Shown piece after piece: positions 57,653 through 64,000 of a stretch of 64,000 nucleotides of DNA (its first letter is position 1; each line of letters opens with the position of its first letter). A program made the translations under genes and the position numbers. Source of the stretch: JAZDOK01 sp043798715. Its GTDB lineage: Bacteria; Vulcanimicrobiota; JAZDOK01. Location: assembly GCA_043798715.1 (NCBI GenBank), contig JAZDOK010000066.1:6867-70866 (forward strand). Direction: 5' to 3'. The notes under the pieces were generated by a model. That model saw nothing but the letters and a program-made list of their open reading frames with translations. It was not told where the DNA came from and searched no databases.

Positions 57653-58345
57653 ATGTATGCCGTTGTAGAGACTGGAGGCAAGCAGTATAAAGTGAGCCAG
57701 GGGGAAAGATTGCGGGTGGAAAAGCTTCCAGGCGCGGTCGGCGAGACCATCGTCCTCGACCGGGTGCTCCTCCTTAAGGATGAGAAGTCCGAACTCAGTA
57801 CGGGGCATCCCTACCTTGAGGGCGCCGCTATTACGGCGAAGGTCATCGAGCAGGCAAAAGATAAGAAAGTAACTATTTTCAGATACAAGCCCAAGAAGCG
57901 GGTCCGCATCAAGAGAGGTCATCGCCAGCCCTTCACCCTGATCGAGATTGAAGCGATCTCTTTAGACGGAAAGGCCCTGGTTCAAAAAGTTGCGGCAAAG
58001 CCTGTTGCGGCGCCGAAAGCGGTCAAGGTCGAGGCGGCCAAGCCTAAAGCCGAGAAGGCTGAGCCTAAACAGAAAGTCGCCAAGACCAAGGAAATTGCCA
58101 AGAAGAAGGAAGCTGCTCCGAAAAAGGAAGCCGCCAAGACCAAAGAAGCTCCTCCTTCCAAGGCGAAGAAGGCTCCGGCCAAGAAGGCTCCAGCCAAAAC
58201 GGCGGCGAAGAAACCGGCCGCGTCCAAGGCTAAGACTACAAAGAAGATCGGCAGTGTCAAGGCGTCTGCGGAACCCAAGAAGACTCCCGGCACCAAGAAG
58301 ACTTCCGGCACCAAGAAGACTTCCGGCACAAAGAAAAAGTCATAA
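57653..58345 (+). CDS. rplU: ribosomal protein L21 with long histone-H1-like tail
   Basis: Residues 1-103 are a complete L21 (MYAVVETGGKQYKVSQGERL at the start; FRYKPKKRVRIKRGHRQPFT near the end of the core), which binds 23S rRNA in the large subunit. Residues from about 108 to 230 are an added Lys/Ala/Pro tail (AKPKAEK, KKAPAKKAPAKTAAKKPA, then a GTKKTS repeat), very like histone H1 tails. L21 is normally about 103 residues. The tail is read in one open frame with uniform composition, so it looks real. rpmA (L27) normally follows; here a small membrane protein and ileS follow. Confidence 0.93.
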   Translation: MYAVVETGGKQYKVSQGERLRVEKLPGAVGETIVLDRVLLLKDEKSELSTGHPYLEGAAITAKVIEQAKDKKVTIFRYKPKKRVRIKRGHRQPFTLIEIEAISLDGKALVQKVAAKPVAAPKAVKVEAAKPKAEKAEPKQKVAKTKEIAKKKEAAPKKEAAKTKEAPPSKAKKAPAKKAPAKTAAKKPAASKAKTTKKIGSVKASAEPKKTPGTKKTSGTKKTSGTKKKS

Positions 58346-58378
58346 AAGTTCTTCTGTCATCAAGAGGAGGCCGTGTCT

Positions 58379-58591
58379 ATGAGCGAAGAAGTAGAAATCA
58401 TCATGGAACCGGAAGATAAGAGTTATCTGGATGTTCCCTTTGAAAAACTTCTGGGCGTGGCATTGCTCGGGGCGCTCGGTTCAGTCATCCTCTTCTATGT
58501 CTATCAGCAGCTCGGAGAGGATATGAGGCGCAACGTGCGGGAGAACGTCATCAGCGCCGTGAAGGCGCAACTGGCGAAGCTCTCCCAGTAA
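58379..58591 (+). CDS. small single-span membrane protein, unknown
   Basis: This 70-residue product starts at ATG 58379, eight bases after GGAGG; the GTG at 58373 is too close to that site. It has an acidic N-terminus (EEVEIIMEPEDKSYLDVP), one helix at about 25-44 (LLGVALLGALGSVILFYVYQ), and a positively charged amphipathic C-terminus, LGEDMRRNVRENVISAVKAQ. It is placed between rplU and ileS, and probably sits in the inner membrane with its tail in the cytoplasm. No family recognised. Confidence 0.65.
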   Translation: MSEEVEIIMEPEDKSYLDVPFEKLLGVALLGALGSVILFYVYQQLGEDMRRNVRENVISAVKAQLAKLSQ

Positions 58592-58615
58592 CCGGACGCC
58601 ACAGGAGGATAAACC

Positions 58616-61408
58616 TTGGATTACAGCCAGACCCTCAACCTGCCCCGGACCGGCTTCCCGATGAAAGCCAATCTGCCGGAGCGGGAGCCTGCGACTATTG
58701 AGTTCTGGGAACGGGAGCGCATCTATAATCGCCTGCTGGAGCGGGACGGGGAAAAGCCGAAATACGTTCTGCACGACGGTCCTCCTTACTCCAACGGGCC
58801 GATTCACCTCGGGCAGGCCCTGAACAAGATTCTCAAGGACATTCTGATTAAATATAAGTCTTTAAGGGGCTACAACGCTCCTTTTGTTCCCGGATGGGAC
58901 ACCCACGGGCTTCCGAACGAAATTCAGGCCATCAAGGAATTCAAGATCAACCGTCATGAGATCGATCCGGTTGAACTCAGAAAGAAATGCGCCGAGTCCG
59001 CTCTGAAGTTCATGGCGATTCAAAAGGAGCAATTCAAGCGCCTGGGAATCCGCGGCGACTGGGACCATCCGTACCTGACGCTCCATCCTTACTACGAGGC
59101 CGCCATCATCCGTGTTTTCGGAGAGATGGCCGACAGAGGCCTTATCTACAAGGGTTTAAAACCTGTCTATTGGTGCTCCCACTGCGAAACGGCCCTGGCC
59201 GAGGCCGAAATCGAATATCAGGACAAGGTCTCCAACTCCATCTATGTCGCCTTCCCCTTCAGTGATGATCCGGCCTCCGTCTTTCCGGGCTTTACCGGAA
59301 AGGCCTCCTTCATCATATGGACAACCACGCCGTGGACCCTGCCCGGAAATGTGGCCATCGCGATCCATCCCTCAATGGTCTATCTTATGGTTCAGGTGGG
59401 CGGTGAGGGCTATATAGTGGCCGAGCCTCTTCTTGCCGAAGCGGCCGGGAAGCTTGGGTGGCATGATTACAAGATTGCCGGGAGAGTAACGGGTGCCAGG
59501 CTGGAGGGTTTAAAGACACGCCATCCCTTCCTGGATAGAGATTCCGTCATCATCCTGGAGGAATATGTCACCATGGACCAGGGAACCGGGTGCGTGCATA
59601 CCGCCCCCGGTCACGGCCAGGAGGATTATGAGGCCAGCCTCACCTACAACCTGCCCATCCTGGTGCCAGTGGATGCGCATGGCCGTATGACCGCAGAGGC
59701 GGGCCAGTTCGCCGGTCTTCACTATTCCGAGGCCAACAAGGCGATTATCGAACATATGAAGAGCAGCGGGCACCTCCTTTATACAGAGAAAATCACGCAT
59801 TCCTATCCGCACTGCTGGCGCTGTAAAAACCCTGTCATTTTCCGGGCTACCGAGCAGTGGTTTGTTAAAATAGACAAGGACGATCTCCGGGGGCGCCTGC
59901 TGAAAGAGATAGAGCAAGTCCGGTGGATACCCACGTGGGGCGAAGGCCGGATGCATAACATGGTGGCCGATCGCCCGGACTGGTGCATTTCGAGACAGCG
60001 GGTCTGGGGAACGTCCATTCCTGCGTTTTACTGCAAAAAGTGCGAACATGTTTTGTTCGGCAAGGAGATATCCGAGAGCGTTGCGGCGCTCTTTGAGAAG
60101 GAGGGGGGCGATTCCTGGTTTATCCGGGAAGCCTCGGAGCTCCTCCCGGAAGGCTGCAAGTGTCCCTCCTGCGGGTCCTCTGATTTTCGCAAGGAGATGA
60201 ATATTTTCGATGTCTGGTTTGAGTCCGGGGTGAGCCATGAGGCGGTTCTCGGGCTCAGGCAGGAGCTTTCGTGGCCCTGTGACCTCTACCTGGAGGGGTG
60301 CGATCAGCACCGGGGCTGGTTCCAGGCATCTCTCATTCCCGCCGTGGCCGTCAGGGGGAAGGCGCCTTACCGGGCGGTACTGACCCATGGCTGGATGCTG
60401 GACGAGCAGGGGAGGGCCCAGCACAAGTCCCTCGGAAATGCCATCGATCCCCAGGAAGTGGTAAAGAAGTATGGTGCCGACATTCTCAGGCTTCAGTTCG
60501 CCTCGGTGGATTATACAGCCGACATAAAGATCGGCGACGATAACATCCGCCAGGTGGCCGAGGTTTACAAGAAGATTCGCAATACTTTGCGTTTTATCCT
60601 GAGTAACCTCTATGATTACGACCCCGAAAAGGACTTCGTGCCCGATGGAGAGCTTCTGTTCATCGATCGCTGGGCTCTGCACCAGCTCGGCCTGCTCTCC
60701 GGCAGGATCCGACAGGCATTCGATGATTACCAGTTCCACCTGGTGTACTACCACCTGCACAATTTCTGCGTCCGCGATATGAGCGCCTTTTACCTTGATG
60801 TGCTCAAAGATCGCCTCTACACCATGCCGGCCAAGTCCCCTGAGCGCCGTTCGGCTCAGCGGGCTCTCTTTGAGATTGCTTCCACCCTCGCAATTCTCAT
60901 GACCCCAATCCTCAGCTTTACCGCCGAGGAAATCTGGCAGCATCTCCCCCATCCGGAGATGAGGACGAATAGCGTGCAGATGGCCTCCTGGCCGTCGGAT
61001 TCCTCCCACTTTCTCAGCGAAGAAGAGGGAAAATTCTGGGATGAGGTCTGGAAGATCCGCGAGGGGGTCCATTCCATCCTTGAGAAGCTCAGGGATGAGA
61101 AGGTTCTGAAACAGTCCCTCGAAGGCTCCGTACACCTCTACCTTGATGAAAGCAAAATGGGTCTCTTTGGAGATCATGGTGAACTTCTGAAACGAGCTCT
61201 GATCGTTTCGCACCTGGCTTTTCACCCGATGGACGGCGGCGTCCCCGACGGGGCCTCCCTGCTCAAGGACGTGGAAGGAGTGGCAGCCAGGGTCATCTCC
61301 GCCAGCGGGATCAAGTGCACGCGCTGCTGGAATTATTCCGAGCAGACTGGCGACAATCCTGATTTTCCCGGGCTCTGTCCCCGCTGTATAGCGGCCGTTC
61401 AGGTATAA
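58616..61408 (+). CDS. ileS: isoleucyl-tRNA synthetase with altered HIGH and KMSKS motifs
   Basis: The 930-residue enzyme charges tRNA-Ile with isoleucine. The editing domain is present (GTGCVHTAPGHGQEDY, about 323-338), and the C-terminal zinc site is CTRCWNYSEQTGDNPDF with a later CPRC. The class I HIGH motif reads HLGQ (64-67) and KMSKS reads AQHKS (601-605). The last His of HIGH and the first Lys, Met and Ser of KMSKS are therefore replaced, although the KSLGN end is kept. Start TTG 58616 has GGAGG seven bases upstream. lspA begins 7 bp after the stop and lgt is adjacent, so these form one transcript. I take the call as IleRS from PYSNGPIH and the W-rich core rather than ValRS. Confidence 0.93.
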   Translation: MDYSQTLNLPRTGFPMKANLPEREPATIEFWERERIYNRLLERDGEKPKYVLHDGPPYSNGPIHLGQALNKILKDILIKYKSLRGYNAPFVPGWDTHGLPNEIQAIKEFKINRHEIDPVELRKKCAESALKFMAIQKEQFKRLGIRGDWDHPYLTLHPYYEAAIIRVFGEMADRGLIYKGLKPVYWCSHCETALAEAEIEYQDKVSNSIYVAFPFSDDPASVFPGFTGKASFIIWTTTPWTLPGNVAIAIHPSMVYLMVQVGGEGYIVAEPLLAEAAGKLGWHDYKIAGRVTGARLEGLKTRHPFLDRDSVIILEEYVTMDQGTGCVHTAPGHGQEDYEASLTYNLPILVPVDAHGRMTAEAGQFAGLHYSEANKAIIEHMKSSGHLLYTEKITHSYPHCWRCKNPVIFRATEQWFVKIDKDDLRGRLLKEIEQVRWIPTWGEGRMHNMVADRPDWCISRQRVWGTSIPAFYCKKCEHVLFGKEISESVAALFEKEGGDSWFIREASELLPEGCKCPSCGSSDFRKEMNIFDVWFESGVSHEAVLGLRQELSWPCDLYLEGCDQHRGWFQASLIPAVAVRGKAPYRAVLTHGWMLDEQGRAQHKSLGNAIDPQEVVKKYGADILRLQFASVDYTADIKIGDDNIRQVAEVYKKIRNTLRFILSNLYDYDPEKDFVPDGELLFIDRWALHQLGLLSGRIRQAFDDYQFHLVYYHLHNFCVRDMSAFYLDVLKDRLYTMPAKSPERRSAQRALFEIASTLAILMTPILSFTAEEIWQHLPHPEMRTNSVQMASWPSDSSHFLSEEEGKFWDEVWKIREGVHSILEKLRDEKVLKQSLEGSVHLYLDESKMGLFGDHGELLKRALIVSHLAFHPMDGGVPDGASLLKDVEGVAARVISASGIKCTRCWNYSEQTGDNPDFPGLCPRCIAAVQV

Positions 61409-61415
61409 ATCAACA

Positions 61416-61859
61416 ATGTTTTTTTTCCTGACAGCCTTTCTGGCCATCCTGGTGGACCAGTTTACCAAATTAGCGGTTCAATCACACATGTATCTCGGCC
61501 AGAGTTTCCCATTTCTGGGGCGTGTGGTTTATCTGACTTACGTACGCAACACGGGGGGCGCTTTCAGCCTGTTACGAGGCAAGAGTCTTCTGTTCATCGT
61601 GGTGGGCTGCCTCGTCCTGGCCGCCATGCTCATCTTTATAAAAAGCATTCTGCGTCTGGACAAAACGTGGATCTTTTCTCTGGGGCTTATCGCCGGAGGG
61701 ACTGCCGGCAACCTTATTGACCGGTTCAGGCTCAGCGGCGCGGTGGTCGATTTCATTGATTTCCGCTTTTTCCCGGTTTTTAACGCCGCCGATTCAGCCA
61801 TAACCATAGGCATGGTGATTCTGGCCCTGAATGTTATTTTTTTTACAAAGGAGAAATAG
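61416..61859 (+). CDS. lspA: lipoprotein signal peptidase
   Basis: The 147-residue aspartic protease removes signal peptides from prolipoproteins in the inner membrane. It has four helices. The catalytic Asp pair is D102 in GNLIDRF and D126 in VFNAADSAI, with YVRNTGGAFSLL also typical. It starts 7 bp after ileS and touches the lgt start. lspA next to ileS is a common bacterial arrangement. Its substrates here include the lipoproteins at 38124 and 53436. Confidence 0.96.
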   Translation: MFFFLTAFLAILVDQFTKLAVQSHMYLGQSFPFLGRVVYLTYVRNTGGAFSLLRGKSLLFIVVGCLVLAAMLIFIKSILRLDKTWIFSLGLIAGGTAGNLIDRFRLSGAVVDFIDFRFFPVFNAADSAITIGMVILALNVIFFTKEK

Positions 61860-62633
61860 TTGCATCAGGTTCTTTTTTCCATAGGGGACTTCAAGATCTA
61901 CTCTTACGGCGCCACCCTCGTGTTCGCATTTCTCATGGCCATTGCGGTGGCTCTTAAGCAGGGGAAAAAAGCCGGTTTCAGCGAGGAGGTCATCCTTGAT
62001 TTAAGCCTCATCCTGCTGATCGCCGGTGTCCTCGGGTCCCGCCTGCTCTTTGTGCTGCTCAATCTCGGAGATTATCTTCAGCATCCACTGAGTATCCTTA
62101 ACCTTCGCGAAGGCGGGCTTTCGCTTCACGGCGGCCTCATCCTGGGCTTCCTGTGCGTCCTATGGTTCTGCAGGAGCCGAAAAATTTCGCTCTGGTCCCT
62201 TCTGGACGCGATTTCTCCCTCGTTCATTATCGGCATCGCAATCGGGAGGATCGGCTGTTTTCTCAACGGCTGCTGCTTTGGGAAGGTCACCGGCCTGCCC
62301 TGGGGCGTCGTCTTTACTTCCGCCCACATTCCTCTTGCGCGCCATCCCTCCCAGATCTATGAGATGCTCCTCGACCTGGCCGTCTTTGCTCTGCTTCTCT
62401 ATTGGCAGGGAAGAAAACGCTTTGAGGGAGAAGTCTTTTTATTCAGCCTTCTTCTTTACTCGGTGGTTCGCTTCATCGTCGAATTTTTCCGCGAGGGCCT
62501 GTTTTTTTTCTGGGGCCTGAGCCTGGCCCAGTACGGAAGCATCCTGATTATCGTGCTTTGCCTCCTTTTGATTGCGCGGGGCCGTAAGGATGCCAGGGCA
62601 GCGGCAGGCAGGAAACGGTCCCGGAAAAAATAA
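61860..62633 (+). CDS. lgt: prolipoprotein diacylglyceryl transferase
   Basis: This 257-residue polytopic enzyme transfers diacylglycerol from phosphatidylglycerol to the lipobox Cys. LSLHGGLILGF, the signature GRIGCFLNGCCFG (canonical N replaced by C in GRxGN), and RHPSQIYEMLLD are present. It has about seven helices. The start is TTG 61860, directly after the lspA stop. The extra Cys residues around the signature are seen in some phyla. A 134-bp gap with a dispersed repeat separates it from rluD. Confidence 0.95.
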   Translation: MHQVLFSIGDFKIYSYGATLVFAFLMAIAVALKQGKKAGFSEEVILDLSLILLIAGVLGSRLLFVLLNLGDYLQHPLSILNLREGGLSLHGGLILGFLCVLWFCRSRKISLWSLLDAISPSFIIGIAIGRIGCFLNGCCFGKVTGLPWGVVFTSAHIPLARHPSQIYEMLLDLAVFALLLYWQGRKRFEGEVFLFSLLLYSVVRFIVEFFREGLFFFWGLSLAQYGSILIIVLCLLLIARGRKDARAAAGRKRSRKK

Positions 62634-62673
62634 TTACTGATACTGCTCCATAAGTGTTCGGACAAGGGAAATG

Positions 62674-62705
62674 AATCCGCAGATTTCGCAGATTACACAG
62701 AAAGA
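62674..62705. repeat. dispersed CAGATTACGCAGATT-type repeat (copy 2)
   Basis: The string begins AATCCGCAGATTTCGCAGAT, the same family as 1869-1894. It lies in the gap between lgt and rluD, which shows no clear promoter otherwise. Confidence 0.55.
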
Positions 62706-62767
62706 AGGGGGATTCCACCCGACAGCCCCGAACCAGATAGCGCTAAAATGAGCGCGAATGAGCCTGT

Positions 62768-63676
62768 ATGAAAGAAGAATCGAAGATTATTCTTGTTGAG
62801 GAAGGCGGCATGAGGCTGGATCAGTTTCTTACGGTCCGGCTTTCGCTTTCACGAGCCCATGTGCAGAAAATCATCGAGAGCGGCCATGTTGAGATCGGAC
62901 AAAAAAAAGTAAAAGCCAACCTGAGACTCAGGGGAGGGGAGCGCATCGAAGTGCGTCTGCCGGAACCCGAGCCGCTGGATGTTCTGCCTGAGGTTGTTTC
63001 TCTCGACATCCTTCATGAAGACGCGGATATCGTGGTGCTCAACAAGCCCCGCGGAATGGTCGTCCATCCCGCCTCGGGGAATCGCAGCGGCACTCTTGTA
63101 AACGCGCTCCTGGCCCACTGCACCGACCTCTCCGGCATCGGGGGTATCGAGCGGCCGGGGATCGTCCACCGGCTGGATAAAGACACCTCGGGTCTCCTGG
63201 TGGTGGCCAAGAACGATCTGGCCCATCGCAATCTCTGCACGCAAATAGAATCCAGGTCTTTCAAAAAAGAGTATCTGGCCCTGGTTCACGGGCACGTATC
63301 GCCCCGGGAGGCCCTGGTGGATGCCCCCATCGGGCGGGATGCAAAAGATCGAAAAAAAATGGCGGTTCGTCCCGGAGGGCGCGAGTCCCAGACAGCCTGG
63401 AAGGTTCTCGAATACCTGGGGGAATATACCTTCCTCTCGCTTCGTCCAGTCACCGGAAGAACCCACCAGATCAGGGTGCACCTGGCCTTTCATAATTACC
63501 CGGTCGTCGGCGACCCGGTTTATTCCAAGGGAAAAAATCTCTTCAATCTGAAGGGTCAGTTCCTGCACGCCTTCCGCCTCGCCTTTGCCCACCCGATCAC
63601 GGGGGAGGCTCTTTCCTTCGAAGCCCCGCTCCCGGATGAGCTGAGCCGCATCCTGGAGGATCTGCGGGGCCGTTAG
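62768..63676 (+). CDS. rluD: 23S rRNA/tRNA pseudouridine synthase (RluD-like)
   Basis: The 302 residues have an S4-type RNA-binding domain (about 15-62, MRLDQFLTVRLSLSRAHVQK) and a RluA-family catalytic domain with the catalytic Asp in HRLDKDTSGLL (D137) and GRTHQIRVHLAF. It isomerises uridines in rRNA helix 69 or tRNA. The start ATG 62768 has no good ribosome site in view. A partial gene on the minus strand overlaps its last 80 bases. I give rluD as the best name; RluC- or RluB-type specificity cannot be excluded. Confidence 0.9.
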   Translation: MKEESKIILVEEGGMRLDQFLTVRLSLSRAHVQKIIESGHVEIGQKKVKANLRLRGGERIEVRLPEPEPLDVLPEVVSLDILHEDADIVVLNKPRGMVVHPASGNRSGTLVNALLAHCTDLSGIGGIERPGIVHRLDKDTSGLLVVAKNDLAHRNLCTQIESRSFKKEYLALVHGHVSPREALVDAPIGRDAKDRKKMAVRPGGRESQTAWKVLEYLGEYTFLSLRPVTGRTHQIRVHLAFHNYPVVGDPVYSKGKNLFNLKGQFLHAFRLAFAHPITGEALSFEAPLPDELSRILEDLRGR

Positions 63677-64000
63677 GAGTATTCAACTTTTTTTTTATCA
63701 TATTCACAAGTTCCTGCATTGTGAATTGTTCTGTTTGCGTGACTTCGTCGTCGAAAAACGTCATATTGAATTCGTCTTCAATCAACTTCTGCGCCTCAAC
63801 GGCATCGAGACAGTCGAGGTACGCCCAGAAAACAATGCGGCAAGGGTCTTCTGGAATGAAGAGACAAGGTTTCCATTCCATTGTATCCCTGATGATCTCG
63901 AACAGTTTCGATGCGATTGGCCAATCATTTTCGGCCCAATACGGTCTGACATCCAGCCCGTCTCGTTCTTTGAGCTGCTCTTTGATGTCCTTTACAATGG
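63597..64000 (-). CDS. partial unknown protein running off the right edge, overlapping rluD
   Basis: Reading leftwards from the window end the frame is open for about 134 residues. Examples are RDGLDVRPYWAENDWPIASK, LFEIIRDTMEWKPCLFIPED and DAVEAQKLIEDEFNMTFFDD. The last 25 or so residues (GPADPPGCGSAHPGAG...) are simply the antisense of the rluD end. A stop TAA exists one frame over at the junction (CTCCTAAC), so the natural end may have been lost by a frameshift or the gene was joined to rluD after a rearrangement. The sequence is more AT-rich than rluD. I do not recognise the family; acidic content and aromatic residues suggest a small cytosolic protein. Confidence 0.5.
   Translation of the reverse strand, partial: IVKDIKEQLKERDGLDVRPYWAENDWPIASKLFEIIRDTMEWKPCLFIPEDPCRIVFWAYLDCLDAVEAQKLIEDEFNMTFFDDEVTQTEQFTMQELVNMIKKKLNTPNGPADPPGCGSAHPGAGLRRKEPPP

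Noticed and set aside
59510..61468. 652-residue frame antisense to ileS
   Set aside because: It is fully covered by ileS on the other strand, with no ribosome site and no recognisable motif; codon periodicity belongs to ileS.

Overview
The window is one stretch of a GC-rich bacterial chromosome. It carries mostly chromosomal housekeeping genes, several unrecognised membrane and exported proteins, and no rRNA, tRNA, phage or CRISPR that I can see. Lgt, LspA, lipoproteins with lipoboxes, a LolD/MacB-type ATPase and two PilT-like ATPases point to an uncultivated-type bacterium with type IV pili, probably with two membranes (inference). I do not assign a phylum, because nothing here places it securely.

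Layout. 1-2.5 kb: ROK sugar kinase (cut by the window edge), phosphoglucose/phosphomannose isomerase, a Nudix hydrolase, then an RHH/ParE-type toxin-antitoxin pair among short dispersed repeats. 2.7-6.8 kb: a single-chain flavoprotein resembling dihydropyrimidine dehydrogenase, two small membrane proteins of unknown function and a methyltransferase. 6.8-11.1 kb (minus): two adjacent PilT-like ATPases, a DedA protein and a diacylglycerol glycosyltransferase-like enzyme. 11.3-14.2 kb: a coiled-coil protein, then groES-groEL with a well-formed promoter and CIRCE operator. 14.2-23.8 kb (minus): chbG-like deacetylase, anmK, a transglutaminase-like exported protein without its catalytic Cys, YqeB-like protein, a periplasmic 5'-nucleotidase and a double-domain M16 peptidase. 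23.9-26.4 kb: an MFS transporter and a GH130-like protein.

26.4-32.9 kb is the most interesting block. panC and an ABC ATPase without a permease lead into four tightly coupled membrane proteins of no known function (28135-31225), a fifth small membrane protein and an MFS protein. 32.9-41.8 kb holds a degenerate GGDEF protein, mfd, a PpiC-type lipoprotein foldase, mazG, a small exported protein and enolase.

42-53.3 kb is a glycan-type region. It contains two B12-binding radical SAM proteins, a polyprenyl-phosphate glycosyltransferase, a 1023-residue double GT-C/PMT-like mannosyltransferase, two tandemly duplicated multi-spanning membrane proteins with repeated leaders, and a methyltransferase. 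The first radical SAM gene is AT-rich and is flanked by direct repeats derived from the 3' end of the neighbouring glycosyltransferase gene.

53.4-57.5 kb (minus) holds a large lipoprotein, an unknown protein and a clostripain-like protease. The protease shares an N-terminal module with the GH130-like protein 30 kb away. 57.6-63.7 kb (plus) is a housekeeping run: ribosomal protein L21 with a histone-H1-like tail, a small membrane protein, ileS with altered signature motifs, lspA, lgt and rluD. The window ends in a partial unknown gene on the minus strand.
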